A stretch of 64,000 bases of DNA from Streptomyces regalis (GCF_001509475.1 NZ_LLZG01000299.1:10048-74047); one strand, 5' to 3'; positions 16,245-24,935 are shown, numbered from the stretch's first letter. Program-made: numbers and translations. The notes: generated by a model from the letters alone, not told the origin.

Positions 16245-17522
16245 GTGAAGCGCAAGCTGATATCCGCGATCGGTGTCGCGGGCATGATGATCTCGCTGGC
16301 GGCGTGCGGGGGCGACAACGGCGACGGCGGGGACAAGGCCGGGGCGGACGGCTACGCGGGCCAGACGCTCACGGTGTGGGTGATGGACGGATCCTCGCCG
16401 GACCAGTGGCAGAAGGACGTCGCCGCGGCCTTCGAGAAGCAGACCAAGGCCAAGGTCAAGTTCGAGATCCAGCAGTGGAACGGCATCCAGCAGAAGCTGA
16501 CCACCGCCCTGTCGGAGGAGAACCCGCCGGACGTCTTCGAGATCGGCAACACCCAGACCCCGGCCTACGCCAAGACCGGCGGCCTCGCCGACCTCGCCGA
16601 CCTGAAGACCTCCATCGGCGCCGACTGGACCGAGTCCCTCAACGAGTCCTCCCTCTACGACGGCAAGCAGTACGCCGCCCCGTGGTACTTCGCCAACCGC
16701 GTCGTCCTCTACAACAAGAAGATCTGGGCCGAGGCCGGCCTCAAGGACACCCCCAAGACCCGCGATGAGCTCTACGCCGACCTCAAGCAGATCGGCGAGA
16801 AGACCGACGCCGAGCCGATCTACCTGCCCGGCCAGAACTGGTACCACTTCGTCGGCCTGACCATCGGTGAGGGCGCCGAGCTGGTGAAGAAGGACGGCGA
16901 CAGTTACGTCTCCAACCTCGCCGACCCGAAGGTCGCCGCCGCCATGGAGACGTACAAGAAGTTCCAGGCGCTGTCCAAGGCGCCCAAGGACAAGGACGAG
17001 GCCACCCCGCAGCAGGGCGAGGTCTTCGGCAAGGGCAACGTCGGCGCCTTCATCGGCATGGGCTGGGAAGCCGGCATCGCGATCAAGGCCAACCCGAAGA
17101 TCGAGAAGGAGATCGGCTACTTCACCATCCCGGGTGCCACGGCCGACAAGCCCGAGGGCGTCTTCCTCGGCGGCTCCAACCTCGCGGTCGCCGCGGGCAG
17201 CGAGAAGCAGGAGCTCGCCAAGGAGTTCCTGAAGATCGCCCTGTCCGACAAGTACGAGGGCGAGCTGGCCAAGCTCAACGGCGTCATCCCGAACAAGGAG
17301 TCGCTGCAGACCAACCTCAAGGGCAACGTCGTCGCCGAGGCCGCCGCGCCGGCCGCCGCGGGCGGTGGCACCACGCCGCTGATCCCGGAGTGGGCCGCCG
17401 TGGAGAACGCGCCCAACCCGATCAAGACGTACATGACCGCCGTGCTGAACGGTAAGTCCCCGGCGGAGGCCGCGGCGCAGGTCGAGGACGAGTTCAACAA
17501 GCGGCTGTCGCAGCAGCAGTAG
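16245..17522 (+). CDS. dasA: Chitobiose-binding lipoprotein of the DasABC transporter
   Basis: Extracellular solute-binding protein that captures N,N'-diacetylchitobiose and related chitin fragments. The GTG at 16245 has GAGGAGGG upstream and gives 425 residues; the longer frame from 16140 passes through the DasR sites. The signal peptide KRKLISAIGVAGMMISLAAC ends at a lipobox (LAAC), so the mature protein is lipid-anchored. The rest is a family 1 solute-binding fold (LTVWVMDGSSPDQWQKDVA, PPDVFEIGNTQ). No ATPase gene is in the cluster; the shared MsiK ATPase, encoded elsewhere in Streptomyces, energises such systems. Regulated by DasR through upstream dre sites. Confidence 0.97.
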   Translation: MKRKLISAIGVAGMMISLAACGGDNGDGGDKAGADGYAGQTLTVWVMDGSSPDQWQKDVAAAFEKQTKAKVKFEIQQWNGIQQKLTTALSEENPPDVFEIGNTQTPAYAKTGGLADLADLKTSIGADWTESLNESSLYDGKQYAAPWYFANRVVLYNKKIWAEAGLKDTPKTRDELYADLKQIGEKTDAEPIYLPGQNWYHFVGLTIGEGAELVKKDGDSYVSNLADPKVAAAMETYKKFQALSKAPKDKDEATPQQGEVFGKGNVGAFIGMGWEAGIAIKANPKIEKEIGYFTIPGATADKPEGVFLGGSNLAVAAGSEKQELAKEFLKIALSDKYEGELAKLNGVIPNKESLQTNLKGNVVAEAAAPAAAGGGTTPLIPEWAAVENAPNPIKTYMTAVLNGKSPAEAAAQVEDEFNKRLSQQQ

Positions 17523-17556
17523 TAGGAGCAGCGGCAGTAACGGCGCCGGTGTGCGC

Positions 17557-17594
17557 GCCGGGGCGGGGGATGCGCGTGACGCCCCCGCCCCGGC
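17557..17594 (+). terminator. Strong hairpin between dasA and dasB
   Basis: GCCGGGGCGGGGG (17557-17569) pairs perfectly with CCCCCGCCCCGGC (17582-17594) around a 12-base loop. Placed 35 bases after dasA, it can act as a 3' stabiliser or partial terminator, so that the binding protein is made in excess over the permeases. Confidence 0.8.
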
Positions 17595-17638
17595 GACCGC
17601 ACGCGGGTCTACGTACGTCGAGAAGAGAGATCGCGAGC

Positions 17639-18625
17639 ATGACCGTGCAGACCGAACGGCCGCCCTCCGGCCCGGTGGACGTGGCCAAAAGGGCTGAGAG
17701 CGGGCCCGCCGGACCGGGACGCCGAGCCGCGTCGCGCCTCGGCCCGCTCACCCCGTACCTTCTGCTGCTGCCGGCCTGCGCGGCCACCGTGCTGCTGCTC
17801 GGCTGGCCGCTGCTGAAGGACGTCCTGCTGTCGTTCCAGAACCTCAACATGGCGCAGCTGATCCAGCACGTCACCGAGTGGAACGGCATCGACAACTACA
17901 AGGAGGTCCTCACCGGCGAGGACTTCTGGCGCGTCACCCTGCGCTCGATCCTGTTCACGGCGGTCAACGTTGTCCTGATCATGATCCTCGGCGCCCTGGT
18001 CGGCCTGCTGCTCGCCCGCCTCGGCCGGCGGATGCGGGTCACGCTGATGATCGGGCTCGTGCTGGCCTGGGCGATGCCCGTGGTCGCCGCGACCACCGTC
18101 TACCAGTGGCTGTTCGCGCAGCGCTTCGGCGTCGTCAACTGGGTCCTGGACAAGCTGGGTTGGCACTCCATGGCCGACTACAGCTGGACCAGCAGCCAGA
18201 TGTCGACCTTCTTCGTGGTCACGGTGCTGATCGTCTGGCAGTCGATCCCGTTCGTCGCGATCAACCTGTACGCGGCCACGACCACCATCCCGAGCGAGCT
18301 CTACGAGGCCGCGTCGCTGGACGGGGCGGGCGGGTGGCAGAGCTTCACCACCGTGACGCTCCCGTTCCTGCGCCCGTTCCTCTACGCCACGACGTTCCTG
18401 GAGGTCATCTGGGTCTTCAAGGCGTTCGTGCAGGTCTTCACCATCAACGGCGGCGGCCCCGACCGGCTCACCGAGATCCTGCCCGTCTACGCCTACATCG
18501 AGGGCGTCGGCAACCAGCACTACGGCATGGGCGCGGCGATCGCCGTCCTGACCATCCTGATCCTGCTCGGCCTGACGGCCTACTACCTCAGGATCGTGCT
18601 CAAGCAAGAGGAAGAGGAGGTCTGA
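17639..18625 (+). CDS. dasB: Chitobiose ABC transporter permease DasB
   Basis: Inner-membrane subunit of the carbohydrate (CUT1) importer; 328 residues from the ATG at 17639, preceded by GAGAAGAGAGA. A basic cytoplasmic N-terminus of about 35 residues leads into six helices (first at LTPYLLLLPACAATVLLLGW). The EAA loop that contacts the ATPase is ELYEAASLDGAGGWQSFTTV at about 220-239. It pairs with DasC three bases downstream and with DasA. The ATPase is presumably MsiK, encoded elsewhere. An N-terminal MalF-like extension is normal for the family. Confidence 0.95.
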   Translation: MTVQTERPPSGPVDVAKRAESGPAGPGRRAASRLGPLTPYLLLLPACAATVLLLGWPLLKDVLLSFQNLNMAQLIQHVTEWNGIDNYKEVLTGEDFWRVTLRSILFTAVNVVLIMILGALVGLLLARLGRRMRVTLMIGLVLAWAMPVVAATTVYQWLFAQRFGVVNWVLDKLGWHSMADYSWTSSQMSTFFVVTVLIVWQSIPFVAINLYAATTTIPSELYEAASLDGAGGWQSFTTVTLPFLRPFLYATTFLEVIWVFKAFVQVFTINGGGPDRLTEILPVYAYIEGVGNQHYGMGAAIAVLTILILLGLTAYYLRIVLKQEEEEV

Positions 18626-18628
18626 TCG

Positions 18629-19459
18629 GTGAAGCGCTCACTCTTCGGCCGCCTGTGGCCCAACGTCACGGCCGTCGTCCTGTTCATCGGCTTCGTCTTC
18701 CCCGTGTACTGGATGTTCGCCACGGCCTTCAAACCGACCGGCGACATCATCTCCGAGGACCCGGTCTGGTTCCCGACCGACATCACCTTCGAGCACTTCA
18801 AGCGGGCGACCGGCGTCGACCACTTCTGGACGTACGTCACCAACTCGCTGATCGTCACGCTGTGCGCGGTCGTCCTGGCCCTGGTCATCGCGCTCGCGGG
18901 CTCCTTCGCCCTGGCCCGGATGCGGTTCAAGGGACGGCGCGGCTTCGTCATCGGCTTCATGCTGGCCCAGATGGCACCCTGGGAGGTGATGATCATCGCG
19001 ATGTACATGATCGTGCGGGACGCGTCGATGCTGAACAGCCTCGTGCCGCTGACGGTCTTCTACATGATGATGATCCTGCCCTTCACCATCCTGACCCTGC
19101 GCGGCTTCGTCGCCGCCGTGCCCCGGGAGCTGGAGGAGGCCGCGATGGTCGACGGCTGCACCCGCGCCCAGGCCTTCCGCAAGGTCATCCTGCCGCTGCT
19201 GGCCCCGGGCCTGATGTCCACGTCCCTGTTCGGCTTCATCACCGCATGGAATGAATTCCCCCTGGTCCTGGTGCTGAACAAGGAGACGGAGGCGCAGACC
19301 CTGCCACTGTGGCTGTCCAGCTTCCAGACCGCCTTCGGCAACGACTGGGGCGCGACGATGGCGGCGTCCTCCCTCTTCGCCATCCCGATCCTGATCCTCT
19401 TCGTCTTCCTGCAGCGCAGGGCAGTCAGCGGCCTGACGGCCGGCGCCGTGAAGGGATAA
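18629..19459 (+). CDS. dasC: Chitobiose ABC transporter permease DasC
   Basis: Second CUT1 permease (MalG-like), 276 residues with six helices, first VTAVVLFIGFVFPVYWMFAT. The EAA motif ELEEAAMVDGCTRAQAFRKV lies at about 168-187. GTG start, with GAGGAGG in the last codons of dasB, leaving three bases between the genes. The C-terminal FVFLQRRAVSGLTAGAVKG is typical of sugar permeases of this class. It forms the channel together with DasB. Confidence 0.95.
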   Translation: MKRSLFGRLWPNVTAVVLFIGFVFPVYWMFATAFKPTGDIISEDPVWFPTDITFEHFKRATGVDHFWTYVTNSLIVTLCAVVLALVIALAGSFALARMRFKGRRGFVIGFMLAQMAPWEVMIIAMYMIVRDASMLNSLVPLTVFYMMMILPFTILTLRGFVAAVPRELEEAAMVDGCTRAQAFRKVILPLLAPGLMSTSLFGFITAWNEFPLVLVLNKETEAQTLPLWLSSFQTAFGNDWGATMAASSLFAIPILILFVFLQRRAVSGLTAGAVKG

Positions 19460-19468
19460 CGCCACCCG

Positions 19469-20959
19469 ATGACGACATTCGCCAGCGGCACCGACACTCT
19501 GACGCGCGATGCCCTGACCGTCCTGCAGCCCGGCTTCACCGGCACCACCGCCCCCGACTGGCTGCTGCGCCGCCTCGGTGAGGGCCTTGCCTCGGTCGGC
19601 CTGTTCGGCCGCAACATTGCTACACCGGAACAACTTGCTGCCCTTACCGCCCAGTTGCGCGCCGAGCGGGACGACGTTCTGGTCGCGATCGACGAGGAGG
19701 GGGGTGATGTGACGAGGCTGGAGGTGAGGACCGGCTCCAGCTTCCCCGGCAACCACGCCCTGGGCGCGGTGGACGACGTCGAGCTGACGAGGCAGGTGGC
19801 GTCCGAACTGGGCCGCCGCCTGGCCGCTTGCGGAGTGAACCTCAACTGGGCCCCGTCGGCGGACGTGAACTCCAACCCCTCCAACCCGGTCATCGGCGTA
19901 CGCTCCTTCGGCGCCGACACCGCCCTGGTCGCCCGCCACACCGCGGCCTATGTCGCCGGCCTGCAGTCGGCGGGCGTGGCGGCCTGCACCAAACACTTCC
20001 CGGGCCACGGCGACACGGCCGTCGACTCCCACCACGCGCTCCCCCGCATCGACGCGGCCCTGGACGTGCTGTCGGACCGCGAACTCTCCCCGTTCCGCGC
20101 CGCGATCGCCGCCGGCACGAGGGCGATGATGAGCGCGCACATCCTCATCCCCGCCCTGGACCCCGACCACCCGGCGACCCTCTCCCGCCCGGTCCTGACG
20201 GACCTCCTCCGCGGCGACCTCGGCTACACCGGCCTCATCGTCACCGACGGCATGGAAATGCAGGCCATCGCCGCCACCTACGGCATCGAACGCGGCAGCG
20301 TCCTCGCCATCGCGGCCGGCGCGGACGCGATCTGCGTCGGCGGCGGCCTGGCGGACGACGAGACGGTACGCCGCCTGCGGGACGCTCTGGTCACGGCGGT
20401 CCGCTCGGGCGAGTTGCCCGAGGAACGCCTGGCGGAGGCAGCGGAACGCGTCCGCGAACTGGCCCGCTGGACGGCGACCGCGGCAGCGGCCCCGGCGGCC
20501 GGGGGCGGGGTGCGCACGGACGTGGGCCTGACTGCCGCCCGCCGCGCCCTGAAGCTGACCGCCGCCGCGGACTTCACCCCCCTCGCTGAGGCGCCCTACG
20601 TCGTCGCCTTCACCCCGGTCGCGAACATCGCCGTCGGCGACGAGACGCCCTGGGGCGTGGCGGCGGAACTGGCCCGCCTGCTCCCGGGCACGGAGACGGG
20701 CAGCTTCGCCGGGAAGGACGCGGGGCGCGAAGCACTGGGCGCGGCGGGGGACCGCCGGATCGTGGCGGTGGTCCGCGACGAACACCGGCATCCCTGGATG
20801 CAGACGGCCCTGGACGTCCTGCTGACGGCTCGCCCAGACACGATCGTCGTCGAGATGGGCGTCCCCCAGGCGGCTCCCCGCGGCACCCTCCACATCGCAA
20901 CCCACGGCGCGGCGCGTGTGTGTGGGCGCGCGGCGGCGGAGGTCATCGCGGGGAAGTAG
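19469..20959 (+). CDS. dasD: Glycoside hydrolase family 3 beta-N-acetylglucosaminidase
   Basis: Cleaves imported chitobiose to GlcNAc inside the cell; there is no signal peptide. 496 residues, of which about 330 form the GH3 (beta/alpha)8 barrel: DEEGGDVTRL, the substrate loop KHFPGHGDTAVDSH (with the Asp-His pair used as acid/base in NagZ-like enzymes) and the nucleophile Asp in VTDGMEM. The C-terminal 150 residues (after the Ala/Gly-rich linker TAAAAPAAGGG) form a second domain seen in Streptomyces homologues. It follows dasC by nine bases and shares its transcript; a strong terminator follows. In S. coelicolor this gene has been called dasD or nagZ. Confidence 0.92.
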   Translation: MTTFASGTDTLTRDALTVLQPGFTGTTAPDWLLRRLGEGLASVGLFGRNIATPEQLAALTAQLRAERDDVLVAIDEEGGDVTRLEVRTGSSFPGNHALGAVDDVELTRQVASELGRRLAACGVNLNWAPSADVNSNPSNPVIGVRSFGADTALVARHTAAYVAGLQSAGVAACTKHFPGHGDTAVDSHHALPRIDAALDVLSDRELSPFRAAIAAGTRAMMSAHILIPALDPDHPATLSRPVLTDLLRGDLGYTGLIVTDGMEMQAIAATYGIERGSVLAIAAGADAICVGGGLADDETVRRLRDALVTAVRSGELPEERLAEAAERVRELARWTATAAAAPAAGGGVRTDVGLTAARRALKLTAAADFTPLAEAPYVVAFTPVANIAVGDETPWGVAAELARLLPGTETGSFAGKDAGREALGAAGDRRIVAVVRDEHRHPWMQTALDVLLTARPDTIVVEMGVPQAAPRGTLHIATHGAARVCGRAAAEVIAGK

Positions 20960-20973
20960 CCGTTACGACGAGC

Positions 20974-21009
20974 AAGGCGCCGGTCCCCCTTTCAGCGGAC
21001 CGGCGCCTT
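20974..21009 (+). terminator. Terminator of the dasABCD transcript
   Basis: AAGGCGCCGGTCC (20974-20986) pairs with GGACCGGCGCCTT (20997-21009), a perfect 13-bp stem with a 10-base loop, 15 bases after the stop codon of the GH3 gene. Confidence 0.85.
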
Positions 21010-21014
21010 CAACG

Positions 21015-21075
21015 TCCCTAGGGGCGCGGGGCTGTATCGATATGCGGCTCCGCCGCGTGGGCGCGACCAGCCACC
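21015..21075. repeat. Streptomyces intergenic repeat, long form, inverted
   Basis: Read on the minus strand it gives GGCTGGTCGCGC, then a hairpin ACGCGGCGGAGCCGC and ATATCGATACAG, then CCCCGCGCCCCT. The outer blocks equal those at 1472-1525; the inner hairpin segment is absent there. It lies between the convergent ends of the GH3 and nagB genes. Confidence 0.75.
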
Positions 21076-21124
21076 TACGGCCCGCAGCCCGCAGAAAACC
21101 GAACCCGGCAGACGAAACCGCTTC

Positions 21125-21910
21125 TCAAATCCCCTGCCAATCAGGCTTGTTGGCAAACGTGTGCCGGAAGTAGTCGGCAAGCTTCAACTTGGACGCAGCC
21201 CCCTCATCCACAACAACCGTCGCATGCGGATGCAACTGCAACGCCGAGGCCGGACACACCGCAGCCACCGGCCCCTCCACAGTCGCCGCAACCGCATCCG
21301 CCTTGCCCTCCCCGGTGGCCAGCAACACCAGATGCCGAGCCTCCAGAATCGTGCCGATCCCCTGCGTGATCACGTGATGCGGCACCTGCTCGATATCCCC
21401 GTCGAAGAACCGCGCATTGTCGACCCGCGTCTGCTCCGTCAGCGTCTTGATCCGCGTCCGCGAGGCCAGCGACGAGCACGGCTCGTTGAACCCGATGTGC
21501 CCGTCCGTCCCGATCCCGAGCAACTGCAGATCGACGCCCCCGGCATCCGCCAGCGCCGCGTCATACGCCTCGCACGCCCCCTGCACGTCCTCGGCCGTAC
21601 CGTCGGGCCCCATGAACGCGTCCATCCCGATGCCGAGCGGCTCCAGCACCTCGCGCCGCAGCACCGACCGATACGACTCCGGATGCTCGGCGGGCAGCCC
21701 CACATACTCGTCCAGCTGCGCGATCCGCGCGTGGGAGACGTCCACGGCACCGGAGCGCACCTTGGCCGCGAGCGCCGCGTAGATGGGCAGCGGCGTCGAC
21801 CCGGTGGCCACGCCGAGCACGGCGTCCGGCTTGCGCCGAAGCAGCTGTGCCATGGCCTCGGCAATCAGCTCGCCACCCGCCTTGGCGTCCGGAACGATGA
21901 CAACTTCCAC
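21125..21910 (-). CDS. nagB: Glucosamine-6-phosphate deaminase
   Basis: Converts glucosamine-6-phosphate to fructose-6-phosphate and ammonia, the step that commits chitin sugars to glycolysis and removes the DasR ligand. The GTG at 21910 gives 261 residues starting MEVVIVPDAKAGGELIAEAM; an in-frame ATG at 21961 would overlap the DasR site. Family signatures: LGVATGSTPLPIY (phosphate loop), ARIAQLDEYVGL and GIGTDGHIGFNEP with the catalytic Asp/His region. Convergent to the dasABCD unit and divergent from the SIS-protein gene, with one dre about 50 bases before the start. Confidence 0.97.
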   Translation of the reverse strand: MEVVIVPDAKAGGELIAEAMAQLLRRKPDAVLGVATGSTPLPIYAALAAKVRSGAVDVSHARIAQLDEYVGLPAEHPESYRSVLRREVLEPLGIGMDAFMGPDGTAEDVQGACEAYDAALADAGGVDLQLLGIGTDGHIGFNEPCSSLASRTRIKTLTEQTRVDNARFFDGDIEQVPHHVITQGIGTILEARHLVLLATGEGKADAVAATVEGPVAAVCPASALQLHPHATVVVDEGAASKLKLADYFRHTFANKPDWQGI

Positions 21911-21960
21911 GCTGGGCCTGCCGATCTGAAGAGGGACTCGAAGGGCACCCTGAAGGGGCA

Positions 21961-21976
21961 TGTGGTTTAGACCAAT
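21961..21976 (-). promoter_or_regulatory. DasR-type site (dre) upstream of nagB
   Basis: Minus strand ATTGGTCTAAACCACA matches the dre core TGGTCTA-x-x-CCA. It sits 51 bases before the nagB start and could also serve the divergent SIS gene. Confidence 0.85.
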
Positions 21977-22113
21977 CTAACAGAGCGGGGCTCCGAGGCC
22001 CAGGTGAACGCAAGCCCCGTGGGCAGTTCGGGAGCCCGTCGGGCAGGCGTCATTCCCCGTCGGGGAGTGGAATGGAGACTGTCCGTCCGAAGCGACAGGC
22101 GCCGTGCGCCGCA

Positions 22114-22179
22114 TGACGAGCGCGAGAGCAGAAGACGCGCGACACGAGAGCAGGAAGCGCGCGACACGAGAGCAAGAAG
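22114..22179 (+). repeat. Three tandem 22-bp units in the leader of the SIS gene
   Basis: Units at 22114-22135 (degenerate), 22136-22157 and 22158-22179. The second and third differ at one position; both contain GCGACACGAGAGCA. The array ends eight bases before the ATG, and the purine-rich end of each unit (GGAAG or AAGAAGG) resembles a ribosome binding site. Confidence 0.8.
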
Positions 22180-22187
22180 GGCCCCGC

Positions 22188-23276
22188 ATGACCGCCACGA
22201 CCCCGTACCCGCCCGACCCCCACGCCCCGCACATCGACCTCCCCGGCCAGATCATGGCCCGTGAGATGGCCGAACAGCCCGCCGTGCTGCGCCGGATCCT
22301 GTCCCAGGGTGCCCCCGCCGTCCGCAAGGTCGCCCAGGAGATCGCCGCCCGTGCGCCCCGCTTCGTCCTGCTCACCGCCCGCGGCACCTCCGACAACGCC
22401 GCGCTCTACGCCAAGTACCTCCTGGAGATCCGCCTCGGCCTGCCCTGCGGCCTGACCTCGATGTCGACCACCACGGCCTACGGAGCCCGCCCCGACCTCA
22501 CCGACGTCCTCGTCGTCACCGTCAGCCAGTCCGGCGGCTCCCCGGACCTCGTCGCCTCGACCCGGGCCGCCCGCGAGGCCGGTGCGATCACCCTCGCGGT
22601 GACCAACAATCCCGACTCACCGCTGGCCGACGTCTCCGAGTACCACCTCGACATCATGGCCGGACCGGAGAGGGCCCTGCCCGCCACCAAGACCTATACG
22701 GCCTCCCTTCTCACCCTGTACCTCTTCGTCGAAGGCCTGCGCGGCGGCGACGGCACCCCCGCCAAGGTGCTCCGGGACCTTGCCGGGCAACTGCTCGCCC
22801 GGCAGAACGAGGTCCGCACCCTCGCCGCCCGCTACCGCTTCGCCGAACGCATGGTGATCACCTCCCGCGGCTACGGCTACCCCACGGCCAAGGAGGCCGC
22901 CCTCAAGCTGATGGAAACCAGCTACATCCCGGCCCTCGCCTACTCCGGCGCCGACCTCCTGCACGGCCCGCTCGCCATGGTCGACAACGTCTCCCCGGTC
23001 ATCGCGGTCGTCACCGACGGCAAGGGCGGCGATGCCCTCCAGCCCGTCCTCGACCGCCTCCGCGGCCGCGGCGCCGACCTGGTCGTCATCGGCCCCCGCC
23101 ACCAGGTCGAACACGCCTCGGCCGGCTTCGTCCTGCCCACCGAGGACGTGGCCGAGGAGGTCCAGCCGATCCTGGAGATCCTCCCCCTCCAGCTCCTGGC
23201 CTACGAGGTGACCATCGCCCGAGGGCAGGACCCGGACGCGCCGCGCGCGCTGGCCAAGGTGACGGAGACACGCTGA
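22188..23276 (+). CDS. SIS-domain sugar isomerase/aminotransferase-like protein
   Basis: 362 residues with two sugar-isomerase (SIS) domains, as in the C-terminal half of glucosamine-6-phosphate synthase (GlmS). SIS 1 contains LLTARGTSDNAALYAKYLLE and TVSQSGGSPDL (about 65-135); SIS 2 contains ITSRGYGYPTAKEAALKLME (about 222-245). It lacks the glutaminase domain of GlmS. It may act as a GlcN-6-P deaminase-like or isomerising enzyme, or as a sensor; Streptomyces relatives are described only as SIS proteins. I chose the ATG at 22188 directly after the 22-bp repeats. Divergent from nagB, so linked to aminosugar metabolism by context. Confidence 0.85.
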   Translation: MTATTPYPPDPHAPHIDLPGQIMAREMAEQPAVLRRILSQGAPAVRKVAQEIAARAPRFVLLTARGTSDNAALYAKYLLEIRLGLPCGLTSMSTTTAYGARPDLTDVLVVTVSQSGGSPDLVASTRAAREAGAITLAVTNNPDSPLADVSEYHLDIMAGPERALPATKTYTASLLTLYLFVEGLRGGDGTPAKVLRDLAGQLLARQNEVRTLAARYRFAERMVITSRGYGYPTAKEAALKLMETSYIPALAYSGADLLHGPLAMVDNVSPVIAVVTDGKGGDALQPVLDRLRGRGADLVVIGPRHQVEHASAGFVLPTEDVAEEVQPILEILPLQLLAYEVTIARGQDPDAPRALAKVTETR

Positions 23277-23324
23277 GCCTGGGCTGCCCAAGAGGCTGAA
23301 CCCGGACCGCTCCCGGAGGGGTTG

Positions 23325-24077
23325 CTAGGTCAGCGAGCCCCCCGTCGCGTCCACCCAGCTCCCCGTCACCCACCTCCCCGCGTCCGACGCCAGAAAGGCC
23401 ACCACGTCCGCCACATCGGCCGGCGCCCCCACCCGGCCCAGCGCCGATATCGCCTCGGCCTGGGCCCACCCGTCCTCGGTGCCGTGCAGGAACTCGGCGG
23501 TGTTGTCCGTGTCGATGATCCCCGGCGCCACCGAGTTCACGGTGATTCCGCGAGGGCCCAGCACCTTGGACAGGTCCCGGGTGAAGACGTCGAGCGCCCC
23601 CTTGGTCATGGCGTACGCCATCTTGTCCGGCATCACCGCGGTGCGTGCCAGTCCCGAGGAGATGTTGATGACCCGGCCGCCGTCCCGCAGTCGGCCGAGG
23701 CCGTGCTTGACGATGAAGTGGGGCGCCTTCACGTTCACCGCGAAGACCCTGTCGTACTCCTCCTCGTCGATCTGCCCGAGCGCCGACGACGTGCCGATCC
23801 CCGCGTTGTTGACGAGGATGTCCAGCCCGTCCGCATGCCGGTCGAACTCCTCCCACAGGGCCTCGGCGTCTCCCGGCGCTCCCAGCTCGACGCCGATCGT
23901 GAACGCCGAGCCGCCCGCCGCCTCGATCGCGGCGACCGTCTCCTTCGCCGCCGCCTCGTTCCGGCCGTAGTGCACGCCCACTCGGGCCCCGTCGTGCCCC
24001 AGCCGCTCGGCGATTCCTCGCCCGATCCCCCTGCTCGCCCCCGTGACCAGAGCCGTCCTGCCCGCAAGCGCACCCAT
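23325..24077 (-). CDS. Short-chain dehydrogenase/reductase
   Basis: NAD(P)H-dependent oxidoreductase of unknown substrate, 250 residues. Cofactor site TGASRGIGRGIA (12-23), NNAG (89-92), catalytic Ser in INISSG and YxxxK in YAMTK (about 153-157). The active-site tetrad is complete. NADP preference is suggested by the Arg after the first glycine motif and HYGRNE. It is divergently transcribed from a TetR regulator, with a shared intergenic region holding two identical-core palindromes, so it is probably the regulator's target. Confidence 0.92.
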   Translation of the reverse strand: MGALAGRTALVTGASRGIGRGIAERLGHDGARVGVHYGRNEAAAKETVAAIEAAGGSAFTIGVELGAPGDAEALWEEFDRHADGLDILVNNAGIGTSSALGQIDEEEYDRVFAVNVKAPHFIVKHGLGRLRDGGRVINISSGLARTAVMPDKMAYAMTKGALDVFTRDLSKVLGPRGITVNSVAPGIIDTDNTAEFLHGTEDGWAQAEAISALGRVGAPADVADVVAFLASDAGRWVTGSWVDATGGSLT

Positions 24078-24101
24078 GCCGGCGCCCCCTTCACATTTCT
24101 C

Positions 24102-24161
24102 TAGCGGTCGCTACAAAAATGACCGTAGACCACCCCGCCGACATTTGTCTAGCGTCCGCTA
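24102..24161. promoter_or_regulatory. Twin palindromic operators between the SDR and TetR genes
   Basis: TAGCG-GT-CGCTA at 24102-24113 and TAGCG-TC-CGCTA at 24150-24161, both preceded by TTT-x-TC and followed by A-rich DNA. One copy lies 25 bases from the SDR start, the other immediately before the TetR start. This is a typical TetR-family layout with one site per promoter. Confidence 0.85.
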
Positions 24162-24174
24162 TAAAATGCACCCC

Positions 24175-24828
24175 ATGGTGAGCAACAAGGTGAGCAGCAA
24201 GGAGAGCGAGGAGACCGGGGCGAAGGCCCGCCCGGCGGCCAAACCCCGCGGCCGCCCACGCTCCTTCGACCGCGAGACGGCGCTGGAGAAGGCGATCCTC
24301 GCGTTCTGGGAGCACGGCTACGAGGCGACCTCCGTCTCCGATCTCACGCGCGTCATGGACATCGGCGCCCCCAGCCTGTACTCCGCCTTCGGTGACAAGC
24401 AGTCGCTCTTCGAAGAGGTCGTCCGCGAGTACGGCGTGCGCTACGGCTCCTTCGCCGATCGAGCCCTCGCCGAGGAGTCCACAGCCTGCGCCGCCGTGGC
24501 GCGGATGCTGCGCGAGGCCGCCGCGGAGTACACCGATCCGGCCCACCCGTACGGCTGTCTCGTCGTGCATGCGGCGACCAACTGCTCGACGCCCGAGGTG
24601 GAGCAGTCGCTGCGGGGCCGGCGCAACGCCAGCATCGCCGCCATCCGGAGCCGTATAGAAGCGGACATCGCCACAGGCGCACTCCCGCCCGACATCGACG
24701 CCGCCGCGCTCGCCCGGCACGCCGGCGCGATGATCCAGGGCATGTCACAACAGGCGCGCGACGGGGCGAGCCGGGAGGAACTGGAGGCGCTCGCGGAAAT
24801 TGCCATGGCCAACTGGCCCCGCACATGA
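24175..24828 (+). CDS. TetR/AcrR-family transcriptional regulator
   Basis: About 217 residues. A Lys/Ala-rich N-terminal tail (about 25 residues) precedes the HTH (ALEKAILAFWEHGYEATSVS and LYSAFGDKQSLFEEVV), and the C-terminal ligand domain resembles TetR_C regulators of the AcrR group (GCLVVHAATNCST, MIQGMSQQARDGAS). An in-frame ATG at 24166 would begin five bases after the second operator; the ATG at 24175 and GTG at 24178 are equally possible, and no ribosome binding site decides. Likely represses itself and the divergent SDR gene. Confidence 0.88.
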   Translation: MVSNKVSSKESEETGAKARPAAKPRGRPRSFDRETALEKAILAFWEHGYEATSVSDLTRVMDIGAPSLYSAFGDKQSLFEEVVREYGVRYGSFADRALAEESTACAAVARMLREAAAEYTDPAHPYGCLVVHAATNCSTPEVEQSLRGRRNASIAAIRSRIEADIATGALPPDIDAAALARHAGAMIQGMSQQARDGASREELEALAEIAMANWPRT

Positions 24829-24839
24829 ACCCACACGGG

Positions 24840-24935
24840 TTAGGCTGCGTGGTGGATACCAGGGCGTCCTAGTGGTTCTCCAACTGGTCCGGCGCCCGCA
24901 AGGAAAGCGCCAACAATAAACAGCCTCCAACGCAT
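24840..24935 (-). CDS. Possible 31-residue ORF downstream of an orphan DasR site
   Basis: The minus strand encodes MRWRLFIVGAFLAGAGPVG followed by 12 more residues and a stop. It starts 12 bases beyond the DasR-type site at 24947-24962, with GGACACACCGG upstream rather than a good ribosome binding site. It could be a leader peptide or a chance frame. The rest of 24829-25242 shows no longer gene. Confidence 0.2.
   Translation of the reverse strand: MRWRLFIVGAFLAGAGPVGEPLGRPGIHHAA

Noticed and set aside
18638..20905. 755-codon minus-strand frame opposite dasC and the GH3 gene
   Set aside because: Low-complexity Gly/Arg/Ala sequence; the plus-strand genes are certain.
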